A stretch of 64,000 bases of DNA from G963422445 sp963422445 (GTDB lineage: Bacteria > Pseudomonadota > Alphaproteobacteria > Thalassobaculales > Thalassobaculaceae), in NCBI GenBank assembly GCA_963422445.2, contig OY729512.2, forward strand, positions 3,658,001-3,722,000, read 5' to 3'. Positions 46,014 through 55,970 of this stretch are shown one piece after another. Under the pieces are notes generated by a model. It had not been told where the DNA came from, ran no database searches, and saw only the letters and a program-made list of their open reading frames with translations. A program made the translations under genes and the position numbers. The stretch's first letter is position 1. Every line of letters starts with the position of its first letter.

Positions 46014-47369
46014 TCAGACGGCAAGCCTTCCTTTCCGCGGCATCATGAACGCCGGAACGTGATCGCCCATACCGATCGTGGGCGCATTGGCGGCCACCGG
46101 AGGTGGCATTTTTTCCCGCGGTGGCGCTGATGCGGATCCCTTGCCGCGGTGTCGTCTCGTCCCGTCCGTTGATGTGGTTTGCTCTTTTGGCCTGCCGCTG
46201 TGGGGACGGCCCCGCTGCACACCGGGCCGTCCAGCCGCTCGTTCGGCGGCGAGGAGGTCGAGTTCGATGACGATAAGATCTTTCTTGATAATCCGGGTGA
46301 TCGCCGAAACATATTTTTGATCGTCATTGGTCGCGATGGTGAACGCCCGGCCGTCACGCCCGGCCCGGCCCGTGCGGCCGATCCGGTGGACATAGTTTTC
46401 GGCCTGGGTCGGTACGTCGAAATTGAACACATGACTGAGGCCGGCGATATCGAGGCCGCGGGCGGCGACATCGCTTGCGACGAGAAACCTGGCATCGCCG
46501 GCCTTGAATTTTTCCAGGGTTTCGGTCCGCATCGGCTGCGACATGTCGCCGTGCAGGACGACGGCATCGTAGCCATGACGCAACAATGAACGATGCACGA
46601 CGCCGCAATCGCGTTTCCGGTTGCAGAAGATCAGCGCATTGGTCACATCTTCCTGGTCCAGCAACACGCGCAACGCAATGCGTTTGCTGCCGATATCGGT
46701 ATAGATGATGTGTTGTTTGACGGTCTCGGCAGTTGTTGACGGCGGAGCGACGGCGATTTCCTTCGGATTGATCAGAAAGGCATTGGCCAGTTTGCCAATG
46801 CCGCGGTCGAGCGTTGCCGAAAAGAACAGGGTCTGTCGAAGGACCGGCAGATGGGTGATGATGCGTTCGACATCGGGGATAAAGCCCATATCAAGCATCC
46901 TGTCGGCCTCGTCGATCACCAGGATCTTGACATCGTTCAGCATCACCTTGCCGCGGTCGAGATGATCGATGAGGCGGCCCGGCGTGGCAATCAGGACATC
47001 CACGCCGCGGTCGAGCTGTTTGACCTGATCGTTGTAGGCAACGCCGCCGATCAGCAGTGCCATGGTCAGCATGGAATTCTTGCCGTACAGCGTGAAATGA
47101 TTCGCCACCTGCGCGGCAAGTTCACGCGTGGGACAGAGAATGAGCGAACGGGGCATCCGCGCCTTGGCGCGTCCCGCCGAAAGAACATCAATCATCGGCA
47201 AGGTGAAGGATGCGGTCTTGCCAGTGCCGGTCTGGGCGCAACCAAGGACATCCCGTCCCATCAAGACTACCGGAATTGCCTGTTCCTGAATCGGTGTCGG
47301 AGTTTCGTAACCGGCGTCAGTAACGGCGCCGACAACATGGTCGCTAAGACCAAGATCTGCAAAGGTCAA
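46014..47369 (-). CDS. DEAD-box ATP-dependent RNA helicase (RhlE-like)
   Basis: 451 residues. Q motif TFADLGLSDH...TPTPIQEQAIP, Walker A AQTGTGKT (45-52), PTRELAAQ, TPGRLIDHL, DEAD (153-156), SAT (FFSATLD), then LIFCNRKRDCGVVHRSL, VASDVAARGLDI and HRIGRTGRAGRDG. The basic C-terminal tail (RRHRGKGSASAPPREK) is typical of RhlE. It should unwind structured RNA in ribosome assembly or decay. Confidence 0.93.
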   Translation of the reverse strand: MTFADLGLSDHVVGAVTDAGYETPTPIQEQAIPVVLMGRDVLGCAQTGTGKTASFTLPMIDVLSAGRAKARMPRSLILCPTRELAAQVANHFTLYGKNSMLTMALLIGGVAYNDQVKQLDRGVDVLIATPGRLIDHLDRGKVMLNDVKILVIDEADRMLDMGFIPDVERIITHLPVLRQTLFFSATLDRGIGKLANAFLINPKEIAVAPPSTTAETVKQHIIYTDIGSKRIALRVLLDQEDVTNALIFCNRKRDCGVVHRSLLRHGYDAVVLHGDMSQPMRTETLEKFKAGDARFLVASDVAARGLDIAGLSHVFNFDVPTQAENYVHRIGRTGRAGRDGRAFTIATNDDQKYVSAITRIIKKDLIVIELDLLAAERAAGRPGVQRGRPHSGRPKEQTTSTDGTRRHRGKGSASAPPREKMPPPVAANAPTIGMGDHVPAFMMPRKGRLAV

Positions 47370-47695
47370 GTTGGTTTCCGTACCTTATTTCTGGTCCGCG
47401 CATGCGGACATTTGCCTCGGGTCTGCATATTCGGCATTTGCCCGCGCCTGTCAAGTGACGATGCCATGAAACACCATCTTCCGGTAATGGCCCGGTCCGG
47501 CTCTGCCATCTGTCGGCCATGTGCCGGGCGGCTCCAACCGCGGAACAGACCACATCCGGGGTCTGGAAAACACCCCTGTGGCGCAACGCCGTCCGGCTTG
47601 CCGTGGGGCTGCCTGCAAGCCGCATCATCATGTCGCACGTCAACCTTCGGCACATTGGCCTGACACTCGGCCTCCGATACCGTCCCGCGCCACGA
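47370..47695. other. 325-bp gap between gltA and the helicase, no gene seen
   Basis: Minus- and plus-strand frames here have no family motif. It should hold the gltA 3' end and the helicase promoter. Confidence 0.35.
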
Positions 47696-49000
47696 TCAGG
47701 CGCGTTGTTCGATCGGGACATAGGGTCGAGCCGTCGGACCGGTATAGAGCTGGCGCGGCCGGCCGATGCGTTGTGTCGGATCCTCGATCATTTCCTTCCA
47801 CTGGGCTATCCAGCCGGTTGTCCGGGCGACCGCAAACAGAACCGTGAACATGCTGCTCGGGAATCCGAGGGCTTTCAGAATGATGCCCGAGTAAAAGTCG
47901 ACGTTCGGATATAGGTTACGCGAGATGAAATAATCGTCCTCGCGAGCGATCTTCTCCAGTTCCATGGCCAGTTCGAGCAGTGGATCGTCAATGCCGAGAT
48001 CGTCGAGCACCTCGTGACAACTCTGCATCATCACCTTGGCGCGCGGATCGTAGTTCTTGTAGACCCGATGCCCGAAACCCATGAGACGGAAGGGATCATC
48101 CTTGTCTTTGGCCTTCTTGAGATATTCGTCGATCCGGTCCTTGTGTCCTACCTCGTTCAGCATGTTGAGAACCGCTTCATTGGCGCCGCCATGAGCCGGT
48201 CCCCAGAGCGAAGCGATACCGGCCGCGATGCATGCGAACGGGTTCGCGCCCGAAGATCCGGCAAGACGCACCGTGGAGGTCGATGCATTCTGTTCATGGT
48301 CGGCATGAAGGATCAGCAACCGGTCGACGGCGCGGGCCAGAACCGGATTGACCTTATATGCCTCGGTTGGAACGGCAAACAGCATGTAGAGCAGGTTTTC
48401 GGCGTAGCTGAGATCGTTTCTCGGGTAGTTGAACGGCTGGCCAAGGGAATACTTGTAGGCTAGGGCGGCAATCGTCGGCATCTTCGCGATCAGGCGATAG
48501 GACGCCACCATGCGGGCGCGCGGATCGTTGATATCGGTCGAGTCATGATAGAAGGCCGACAGGGCGCCGACCACGCCGCACATGATCGCCATCGGATGGG
48601 CGTCGCGGCGGAACCCGCGATAGAAGTTGATCAGCTGCTCATGCACCATCGTGTGATAGGTGATGCCGTGGACGAATTCGCTTTTCTCCTTGCGGTTCGG
48701 CAGATCGCCGTAAAGCAGCAGATAGGCAACCTCAAGAAACGAACTTTGTTCCGCGAGTTCCTCGATCGGATAGCCGCGATGCAGAAGAACGCCTTCTTCG
48801 CCGTCGATATAGGTCAGGGCGGATTCGCAGGATCCGGTCGATGTATAGCCCGGGTCGTATGTAAAGTAACCCGTGTCGGCGTAAAGGCGGCGCACATCGA
48901 TCACGCTCGGCCCGATGCTGCCATGCACGACCGGGAGCGAATATTTGTCACCCGTGGCATCATTGATCAGAAAATACGTTCCCGAGTTGCTCTTGCTCAT
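47696..49000 (-). CDS. gltA: citrate synthase GltA (type II)
   Basis: 434 residues from ATG 49000 (MSKSNSGTYF); a TTG two codons upstream is also open, and AAGGGAA lies before both. Condenses acetyl-CoA and oxaloacetate. Hexameric bacterial-type features: SCESALTYIDGEEGVLLHRG, HADHEQNASTSTVR, SLWGPAHGGANEAV (active-site His), GFGHRVYKNYDPRA (His) and NVDFYSGI (Asp). Downstream of gltX on the same strand with a 116-bp gap. Confidence 0.95.
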   Translation of the reverse strand: MSKSNSGTYFLINDATGDKYSLPVVHGSIGPSVIDVRRLYADTGYFTYDPGYTSTGSCESALTYIDGEEGVLLHRGYPIEELAEQSSFLEVAYLLLYGDLPNRKEKSEFVHGITYHTMVHEQLINFYRGFRRDAHPMAIMCGVVGALSAFYHDSTDINDPRARMVASYRLIAKMPTIAALAYKYSLGQPFNYPRNDLSYAENLLYMLFAVPTEAYKVNPVLARAVDRLLILHADHEQNASTSTVRLAGSSGANPFACIAAGIASLWGPAHGGANEAVLNMLNEVGHKDRIDEYLKKAKDKDDPFRLMGFGHRVYKNYDPRAKVMMQSCHEVLDDLGIDDPLLELAMELEKIAREDDYFISRNLYPNVDFYSGIILKALGFPSSMFTVLFAVARTTGWIAQWKEMIEDPTQRIGRPRQLYTGPTARPYVPIEQRA

Positions 49001-49116
49001 ACTCAAAGTTCCCTTGTCCCGGTCGTGCTTCGACCCTGAAATGAAAATCCGGATTTATTTCGCCTGCCCCGATCTCCTGCTGGCACGATCCGAGCATAGT
49101 GTAGCGGTAACCTCGT

Positions 49117-50517
49117 TTAACGGCAAACGGCCTTTAGCCGGGCCCTGACCTCTTCGCGTCCAAGGATCGCCATGACCTCGAACAGCCCCGGCGAAATGTT
49201 CGAACCAGTGAGGGCCGCGCGCAGTGGCTGGGCCACGGCGCCGAGCTTGACCCCATTGGCCTCGGCATGCGTGCGGACTATCGATTCGGTGACCTGCTGG
49301 TCCCACGCGCTAGCTTCGCCGAGGTTTACCAGCAAGCCCGACAAGAGCGCACGAGAACCGTCATCGAGTAGTTTTTCTGCCCTGTCATTCATCGCGAGCG
49401 GCGGCCGCGCGGCATAAAAGGCGGCGCTGTCGGCCAACGCCGCGAGCGTCTTGGCGCGTTCGGCAAGGCCGGGCAGGCCGTGTTCAATTCGCTGGCGCGA
49501 AACCGCGTCGATAACCAGGCCGGGGCGCCCCTCGAGACGCTCGAAGATCAGCCCGGACAGCCGTCCGGAATCGGCATTGCGGAGATAATGACCGTTCAGG
49601 CTGTCCAGCCGTTCCGAATCGAAACGCGACGGCGAACGTCCGACAGCGTCGAGATTGAACCATTCGATTGCCTGGTCGCGACCGATGATTTCGTCATCGC
49701 CATGGCTCCAGCCGAGGCGGAGGAGGTAGTTGCACATGGTTTCCGGCAGGTAACCCATTTCGCGGTACTCGTGGACACCCAATGCACTGTGACGTTTGGA
49801 GAGCTTCCGGCCGTCGCGGCCATGAATAAGGGGGATATGCGCAAACGCCGGAACCGGCCAGTCCATTGCCCGGAACAACTGATACTGCCTGAACGCATTG
49901 TTGAGATGATCGTCGCCGCGAATGATATGCGTAATCCCCATGTCGTAATCGTCAACCACCACGGAATGCATGTAGGTCGGCGTGCCGTCGGACCGAAGCA
50001 GGATAAAATCGTCGATCTGATCGTTGCGGACTCGGACCTGACCCTGGACCAGATCTGCGATGACCGTCTCGCCTTCGATCGGAGATTTGAGACGAATAAC
50101 AGGGGAAATGTCCACCGGGGCCTCGGCAGGATCCCGATCGCGCCATCGCCGGTCATAAAGCGCGCCGCGTCCTTGTTTGCGCGCTTCCTCACGCATCTCT
50201 GCAAGCTCCTTAGGCGTGCAGTAGCACCGGTAGGCCTTGCCGCGGGCCAACAGGTCGAGGGCGACTTCGGCATGACGGGGAAGGCGCTCGTGCTGGAAAA
50301 CCGGGGCGTCATCGCCATCAAGTCCGAGCCAGCCGAGACCGTCGAAAATTGCGTCGACCGCAGCTTCCGTCAACCGCGCCCGGTCGGTGTCTTCGATCCG
50401 CAGAAGGTACCGTCCGCCAAACCTGCGCGCATATAACAAGTTGAACAGCGCAGTCCGAGCTCCTCCGATATGCAGGAACCCGGTGGGTGAGGGTGCGAAA
50501 CGTGTTACAACAGTCAT
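49117..50517 (-). CDS. gltX: glutamyl-tRNA synthetase GltX
   Basis: 466 residues from ATG 50517 (MTVVTRFAPSPTGFLHIGGA); the frame is open upstream but family members start here. Class I signature HIGG and KLSKRH (KMSKS loop). RIEDTDRARLTEAAVDAIFD and LPLIHGRD-type HIPLIHGRDGRKLSKR are typical. The CYCTPKELAEMREEAR region has the cysteine pair of the zinc-like insert. Divergent from selO with about 210 bp between starts. Confidence 0.95.
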   Translation of the reverse strand: MTVVTRFAPSPTGFLHIGGARTALFNLLYARRFGGRYLLRIEDTDRARLTEAAVDAIFDGLGWLGLDGDDAPVFQHERLPRHAEVALDLLARGKAYRCYCTPKELAEMREEARKQGRGALYDRRWRDRDPAEAPVDISPVIRLKSPIEGETVIADLVQGQVRVRNDQIDDFILLRSDGTPTYMHSVVVDDYDMGITHIIRGDDHLNNAFRQYQLFRAMDWPVPAFAHIPLIHGRDGRKLSKRHSALGVHEYREMGYLPETMCNYLLRLGWSHGDDEIIGRDQAIEWFNLDAVGRSPSRFDSERLDSLNGHYLRNADSGRLSGLIFERLEGRPGLVIDAVSRQRIEHGLPGLAERAKTLAALADSAAFYAARPPLAMNDRAEKLLDDGSRALLSGLLVNLGEASAWDQQVTESIVRTHAEANGVKLGAVAQPLRAALTGSNISPGLFEVMAILGREEVRARLKAVCR

Positions 50518-50727
50518 CTGCTCTCGGTTTCCGTCCTTGGCTCGCAGTGTTCCAGACAACACGAATTTCCGGATGAACGACCAGTCTTTAGCACACTCGA
50601 TTGTCAATGGCGATGCGGCGGATGGATGGGCGGTCACCTGCGCCGGCGTCATTCATGTGTGACAGGGGTTGCGCGCGGCGGTCAATTGGACCAACTATCG
50701 GAACAAAACCACGTGTGGACAGAACGA

Positions 50728-52212
50728 ATGGCTAGCTCGGCGATCTTCGAATTTGAGAATTCTTTCGTCCGGATGCCGCCACGGTTTTATTCGCGGCTGG
50801 CGCCAACCCCGGTGGCGGACGCTAGGTTGATCGTGCTGAACGAGACGCTGGTGGGTGACCTTGGTCTCGACCCGGTGGCTCTGCGCAGCGAAAACGGGGT
50901 TGCCGCGCTATCCGGCAACCGGGTTCCAGACGGCGCCGAGCCGCTGGCCATGGCCTATGCTGGTCACCAGTTCGGCAGTTGGGTTCCAAAGCTTGGCGAT
51001 GGGCGGGCGGTTCTGCTCGGCGAAATCCTCGACCGCGCCGGTCGCCGCCGCGACATTCAGCTGAAGGGATCCGGACCGACACCGTTTTCCAGGATGGGAG
51101 ATGGCCGGGCGGCACTCGGGCCGGTGTTGCGGGAATTCATCGTCAGCGAGGCGATGGCGGCGCTTGGCATCGCCACGACCCGGTCGCTGGCAGTGGCGAC
51201 AACCGGCGAACCGGTGTTTCGCGAACGCTCGTTGCCGGGCGCCGTCCTGACCCGGGTCGCGGCAAGTCATGTCCGGGTCGGAACATTCCAGTATTTTGCG
51301 GCGCGCCGCGATACCGAAGCGTTACGCCTGCTCGCCGACCATTTGATCGACCGGCTCTATCCCGAGATCCGGGTGTCGAACCAGCCGTATCGGGGCCTGA
51401 TCGATCGCGTTGTCGCCCGCCAGGCCGAACTGATTGCCTCCTGGATGCTGGTCGGCTTCATCCACGGCGTGATGAATACCGACAATATGTCAATGGCCGG
51501 GGAGACCATCGATTACGGTCCTTGCGCCTTCATGGATTTCTACGATCCGGCGATGGTATACAGTTCCATCGATCATGCTGGGCGTTACGCTTATGGCAAC
51601 CAGCCGCACATTGCCCACTGGAATCTGCTTTGCCTCGCTGAAACCCTGTTGCCGTTACTGGCCGAGGATCGGAACGAGGCGATTGCGCAAGCGCAAACGG
51701 CGATCGACAGTTTTCCGGGCCAGTATCGCGCTGTCTACCACGCTGGTCTTTCGGCCAAGATCGGATTGAGGCGACAAAAGGACGGCGATGCGGCCCTCGC
51801 TGCCGATCTGCTTGACAGAATGGCAGCGAACGGGGCGGACTTTACGAATACGTTCCGGGCGCTTTCGGGGCTGTCTCGCGAGCCGGCTGACGACACGGCG
51901 GCGAGGGCGCTGTTTCGGGATCCCGCAGCATTCGATGATTGGGCTCTTCAATGGCGAGCACGGCTGGTCAGCGAAAACCGGAGCGATGCAGAGCGGCAAA
52001 GGGCGATGCGGCGGGTCAATCCGGCATTCATTCCACGCAACCACCTGGTAGAGGCGGCCCTTGATGCAGCGGTCAGCGACGACGACCTCAATCCGGCCCT
52101 GACGCTTTACGCCGTTCTGCACAGGCCGTTCGACGATCAGCCCGGCCAAGAGTTTCATGCCCGTCCGCCGCGCCCGGAAGAGGTCGTGCGGGCGACGTTC
52201 TGCGGAACCTGA
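50728..52212 (+). CDS. selO: SelO/YdiU-family protein adenylyltransferase
   Basis: 494 residues from ATG 50728 (MASSAIFEFENSFVRMPPRF). SelO is a pseudokinase-fold AMPylase acting on redox proteins. Visible motifs are YAGHQFGSWVPKLGDGRAVL, QLKGSGPTPFSRMGDGRAAL (Lys113), SEAMAALGIATTRSLAV, RVAASHVRVGTFQYFAARRD, and HGVMNTDNMSMAGETIDYGP with Asp252 and DYGPCAFMD. Intact. The C-terminal YVCSCS-type cysteine end of mitochondrial SelO is absent; it ends with CGT. Confidence 0.93.
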   Translation: MASSAIFEFENSFVRMPPRFYSRLAPTPVADARLIVLNETLVGDLGLDPVALRSENGVAALSGNRVPDGAEPLAMAYAGHQFGSWVPKLGDGRAVLLGEILDRAGRRRDIQLKGSGPTPFSRMGDGRAALGPVLREFIVSEAMAALGIATTRSLAVATTGEPVFRERSLPGAVLTRVAASHVRVGTFQYFAARRDTEALRLLADHLIDRLYPEIRVSNQPYRGLIDRVVARQAELIASWMLVGFIHGVMNTDNMSMAGETIDYGPCAFMDFYDPAMVYSSIDHAGRYAYGNQPHIAHWNLLCLAETLLPLLAEDRNEAIAQAQTAIDSFPGQYRAVYHAGLSAKIGLRRQKDGDAALAADLLDRMAANGADFTNTFRALSGLSREPADDTAARALFRDPAAFDDWALQWRARLVSENRSDAERQRAMRRVNPAFIPRNHLVEAALDAAVSDDDLNPALTLYAVLHRPFDDQPGQEFHARPPRPEEVVRATFCGT

Positions 52213-52270
52213 GATCTGGCGAATTGCACTTTCCGGCGTTACGCTGGAGAGGATGAATTTCTGTTTTATG

Positions 52271-52296
52271 CCCGGACCGCCTTGTGGCGGTCCGGG
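52271..52296 (+). terminator. 11-bp GC hairpin after selO, possible terminator
   Basis: CCCGGACCGCC-TTGT-GGCGGTCCGGG is a perfect stem with a tetraloop, 58 bp after the selO stop and 20 bp before the next gene. No clear T-run follows, so termination would be weak or Rho-assisted. Confidence 0.5.
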
Positions 52297-52316
52297 GCCG
52301 AATTTGGGGATGACAC

Positions 52317-52859
52317 ATGGCACTTTCGTGGTCGCACGCCGTCCTTATGGTCAAGGACGAGGACACGATGCGGGACTTCTATACGCGCGTATTGAAGTTC
52401 CAGATAACCGACCGGGGACCGATTCCGGAAAATAGCGAGATCATTTTCATGAGCCAGGAACCCGCTGAACATCACCAGTTGGCGATGATCCTGGGGCGCA
52501 CGGACGAGGGACCCTCGAACACTCTTGCCCATCTTGCATTTCGCGTCGCGGATCTGCCCGAGTTACGGTCGATCATCGATCGCCTGCAAGATGAGGGTGT
52601 GACGTTGCGCCCGACCACCCATGGCAACACCTGGTCAGTCTACTTTCAGGATCCCGAACAGAACGGGATCGAGATCTTTTGCGATACCCCGTGGCAAGTC
52701 CGGCAGCCGATCGTCGACTCCTGGGACATGACACTCGATGACAACGCGCTGACGGCCTGGACGCATGAGACATTCCAGGATGCTGCCGGGTTTTCTACAC
52801 AGGCCGACTTCGTGGCGCGGCGGGAACGGGAGCTTGCCGAGGCGGGAGGGTCAGCCTGA
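52317..52859 (+). CDS. VOC-family (glyoxalase/extradiol dioxygenase-like) protein
   Basis: 180 residues. Two beta-alpha-beta-beta-beta modules: WSHAVLMVKDEDTMRDFYTR with VLKFQITDRGP, and LAHLAFRVADLPELRSIIDR with WSVYFQDPEQNGIEIFCDTP. His7 (SHAVL), His71 (LAHLAF) and Glu near IEIF fit the metal site. Substrate not inferable. Confidence 0.85.
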   Translation: MALSWSHAVLMVKDEDTMRDFYTRVLKFQITDRGPIPENSEIIFMSQEPAEHHQLAMILGRTDEGPSNTLAHLAFRVADLPELRSIIDRLQDEGVTLRPTTHGNTWSVYFQDPEQNGIEIFCDTPWQVRQPIVDSWDMTLDDNALTAWTHETFQDAAGFSTQADFVARRERELAEAGGSA

Positions 52860-52992
52860 CTCTGTTGCACTGGCGTTTCGGCCGCCGGGTCGCGGCATCG
52901 CTTGATGAGCTGATTGGCCTTAAACAGGCTTGAAGTTAGCGGTTTGGCGGTGCACGCTGACCATTAACCCGTTAAACAGCTGCGAGGGTGTC

Positions 52993-54705
52993 GTGTACGA
53001 TCTGATCATTCGAAACGCTCAAATCGCCGACGGCCTCGGATCGCCTCTGGTTGCGGGCGATCTCGCTGTCAGGGACGGCCGCGTTGCCGCTGTCAACAAG
53101 GTTGAGGGCGGCGCAAAGGACATCATCGATGCCGGGGGTTGCGTGTTGGCACCCGGAGTCATCGATCTACATACCCATTACGACGCGCAGTTGACCTGGG
53201 ACCAGACCGCATCGCCGTCTGGGGCACTGGGCGTAACCACGGTAGTGATCGGCAATTGCGGTTTCGGGGTCGCTCCGGCACCTCCAGAGCACCGTGACAG
53301 CATTATCGCCAATCTCGCGGAAGTCGAGGGAATGTCGCTGGACTCGCTCAAGGCGGGCATGGATACCAGTTACGAGTCCTTCGGCGACTATCTGGACCTC
53401 TTGCGCCGCAAGGGTGTCTACCCGAATGTTGCCTGTCTGGCGTCGCACACGGTGATGCGCACCGCGGTGATGGGTGACGAGGGCTCGGAGCGCCCGTCGA
53501 GGCCCGAAGAACTGGCGCGGATGAAGGCCCTCCTGCGTGAGGCGCTGGACGCCGGGGCGATCGGTCTTGCGTCTTCGAGCAACGAGAATCATCGCGGCGC
53601 TGGCGGCATCCCGATCGCCTCGCGTCTGGCCGATGATGACGAATTCCGGGCTCTGGCGGCGGTTCTCGCCGAGTATGACCACGGGGTCTTCATGGCGACA
53701 TTTGGCGAACGCCACTCCATTCCGTTTCTGGAGGACCTTTGCCGGTTGAGCGGCAAGCCCGGGTTGTACGCGCCGCATTTTCACTTCGCGCATCAGCCGG
53801 ATCGGGCGTCGGGCATCATGCAGATGGCCGAGGAAGCCCGGCGGCGCGGCGTACCGGTTTACACACAGGGGTCGTGTCAGCCGTTGAGTCTGACGTTCAC
53901 ACTCGACAAGGCTTACATCCTGAAGGCGATGCACCCTTGGCCAGCGACCGAAGATCACGGCGAATTGCGGCAGATTTTCAACGACCCGGGATTCCGTGAC
54001 GCTTTCCGCGCGACGCTTCAAAGCCCGGAATCTCACCACGTTTTCAAGGGTCGCTGGGACTGGGTGCCGGTCGCGGTGACCGAACTGGAGAAAAACCGTG
54101 ATCTCATGGGGCGAACCATTGCTGAAATTGCTACCGAACGCGGGCAGGATCCGCTCGATACCTTCCTCGAGATCGGCCTCGAAGAGAACTTCGCGACAAA
54201 ATTCACCTTCTACATGTTGAACATGGAGGAGGACGGCGTGGCCGAGATCATCGTCAATGACGGGACGATGATCAGCCTGTCGGATGCTGGTGCCCATAAC
54301 TCCCTGCTTTGCGACGCCGGCTATGCTATGCATCTGTTCGGTCACTGGGTTCGCGACAAGGGGTTGTTCGACCTGCCGACGGCAATTCGCAAGGTGACGA
54401 GCGATCCGGCCCAGGTCTACGGGATCATCGATCGCGGCCGACTGACGCCCGGCGCATGGGCCGACATGATTCTGTTCGATCCGGAGGTTATCCAGATCAC
54501 GCCCATGAGCCGGCACTTTGATTTGCCGGCCAATGGCGAACGCCTGCTGCGTGAGGCTCCGGGGCTCAAGGGCACCTGGGTCAATGGCGTGCGGATTTTC
54601 GACGGAGAGATCTATTGCGAGGTCGTGGCGCCGGGACAGATATTGACCTGTTTCAGCGGCGCCAGACCGAAGCTCGGCATGGGGCGGGGCATGGCGGCCG
54701 AATAA
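52993..54705 (+). CDS. N-acyl-D-amino-acid deacylase-like amidohydrolase
   Basis: 570 residues from GTG 52993 (MYDLIIRNAQIADGLGSPLV), with GAGGG shortly before; the frame is open from 52930 but the extension does not resemble the family. Metal-dependent TIM barrel: HTHYDAQ (His60, His62), VIGNCGFGVAP, HTVMR, YAPHFHFAH and Asp431 in MISLSDAGAHN. The last 100 residues complete the composite beta domain (GAWADMILFDPEVI). The sequence fits the D-aminoacylase/AmdD group; the substrate is open. Followed after 25 bp by an esterase-like gene. Confidence 0.88.
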   Translation: MYDLIIRNAQIADGLGSPLVAGDLAVRDGRVAAVNKVEGGAKDIIDAGGCVLAPGVIDLHTHYDAQLTWDQTASPSGALGVTTVVIGNCGFGVAPAPPEHRDSIIANLAEVEGMSLDSLKAGMDTSYESFGDYLDLLRRKGVYPNVACLASHTVMRTAVMGDEGSERPSRPEELARMKALLREALDAGAIGLASSSNENHRGAGGIPIASRLADDDEFRALAAVLAEYDHGVFMATFGERHSIPFLEDLCRLSGKPGLYAPHFHFAHQPDRASGIMQMAEEARRRGVPVYTQGSCQPLSLTFTLDKAYILKAMHPWPATEDHGELRQIFNDPGFRDAFRATLQSPESHHVFKGRWDWVPVAVTELEKNRDLMGRTIAEIATERGQDPLDTFLEIGLEENFATKFTFYMLNMEEDGVAEIIVNDGTMISLSDAGAHNSLLCDAGYAMHLFGHWVRDKGLFDLPTAIRKVTSDPAQVYGIIDRGRLTPGAWADMILFDPEVIQITPMSRHFDLPANGERLLREAPGLKGTWVNGVRIFDGEIYCEVVAPGQILTCFSGARPKLGMGRGMAAE

Positions 54706-54730
54706 CCACCAATTGCACAGGAGGCAATCC

Positions 54731-55621
54731 GTGACGACCCGGGAACTCTCGACCCTTCTTGATTTGCTGACTTCGAGGCCAAAGCCGGAGAATCCGACAC
54801 CAGCCGTTCTGCGCGAGCGACTTCTCGAATTGAGTGAGCTGTTTCCGGTACCGGATGATCTGGCATCAGAGCGGGTCGACGCCAATGGCGTACCGGGGGC
54901 ATTCTTTGCCGCGCCGGGCGCCGACCCGGCGCGTTGCGTGTACTATCTGCACGGTGGCGGTTACGTGATCGGCAGCGTCGACACGCACAGGGTTCTGACG
55001 CATGACCTTTCCAGGGCGTCGGGCATGCGGGTCTTGTCGATGGACTACCGCCTGGCGCCTGAGCACCCGTTTCCGGCCGGCCTCGAAGACTCCGTGACCG
55101 GTTATCGCTGGCTCCTCGAATCCGGGGTTGCGCCGGAGAATATTGTCATTGCCGGGGATTCCGCCGGTGGTGGACTCACGGTCGCCACCGTGATCGCGTT
55201 GCGGGATCGCGGCTTGCCATTGCCGGCGGGTATTGTCTGTTTCTCTCCCTGGGTGGACATGGAAGGGGCGGGGGACTCGATGCAGAGCCGAGCCGAGATT
55301 GACCCGATTGTTCAACGGGATGGGCTGCTCTGGTTTGCCGACCTTTATCTCGACGGCGCAAACCCGCGTGATCCTCTGGCAAATCCGTTGCACGCCGATC
55401 TGTCGGGGTTGCCGCCGGCATTGATCCAGGTCGGGGATGCCGAGACCCTGCTCGATGATTCAATCCGTCTTGCCGATCGCCTGGGCGCAGCTGGCGTGTC
55501 TGTCGAGCTTGATGTCTGGAACCGGATGATCCATGTCTGGCAACTGTTCGGTCCGATGCTCTCGGAAGGCCGTGAGGCGATCGCCAAGGCAGGCGCGTTC
55601 ATGGCCGAAAAGACCGGTTGA
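54731..55621 (+). CDS. HSL-family alpha/beta hydrolase (carboxylesterase)
   Basis: 296 residues from GTG 54731, preceded by AGGAGG seven bases upstream. The hormone-sensitive-lipase pattern is complete: oxyanion HGGG (74-77), nucleophile Ser144 in GDSAGG, Asp236 in DAETLLDDS and His268 in IHVWQLF. DYRLAPEHPFPAG is typical. Probably co-transcribed with the amidohydrolase. Confidence 0.92.
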   Translation: MTTRELSTLLDLLTSRPKPENPTPAVLRERLLELSELFPVPDDLASERVDANGVPGAFFAAPGADPARCVYYLHGGGYVIGSVDTHRVLTHDLSRASGMRVLSMDYRLAPEHPFPAGLEDSVTGYRWLLESGVAPENIVIAGDSAGGGLTVATVIALRDRGLPLPAGIVCFSPWVDMEGAGDSMQSRAEIDPIVQRDGLLWFADLYLDGANPRDPLANPLHADLSGLPPALIQVGDAETLLDDSIRLADRLGAAGVSVELDVWNRMIHVWQLFGPMLSEGREAIAKAGAFMAEKTG

Positions 55622-55970
55622 GAGCCGAGATCTGCGAAAGCGCTAGAAAGCTCGATCCCAGTTCGCCGTATCAACCCAAACCACTGTTCCGCCTGGATTC
55701 AGAGTTTTCGGCTAGCTCATTCGGGTTCGTATTGCCGGGTGGACGCTGGCTTCAGCTACTCTCCGGTTCACGAACGGGAGAGTCCGAAATCTGCCGACGA
55801 GCGTCTCCGAAATCTGCCTGTCCCGTATCGCCGTTGTGTGGCCCGAGGACGGCCGGTATCGGGACCGGCACCGAACAGGTCTGGCACGTTAACGCCGGGA
55901 TTCACCTGGCAGATGTCTTTCCGACTGTGAGCGCGATTCGGGTTTTGGACCAATTGCAAGGCGCCTGATA
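55622..55970. other. 350-bp stretch with no recognised gene
   Basis: One plus-strand frame (55618-55968) ends with VWHVNAGIHLADVFPTVSAI just before the IS630 TA site. It looks partly coding but matches no family I know. It may be the tail of a gene whose rest was lost when the IS entered or the flank was rearranged. Confidence 0.3.

Noticed and set aside
53167..54885. 572-codon minus-strand frame opposite the amidohydrolase
   Set aside because: Antisense to a gene with full metal-binding motifs; the composition is that of a shadow frame.
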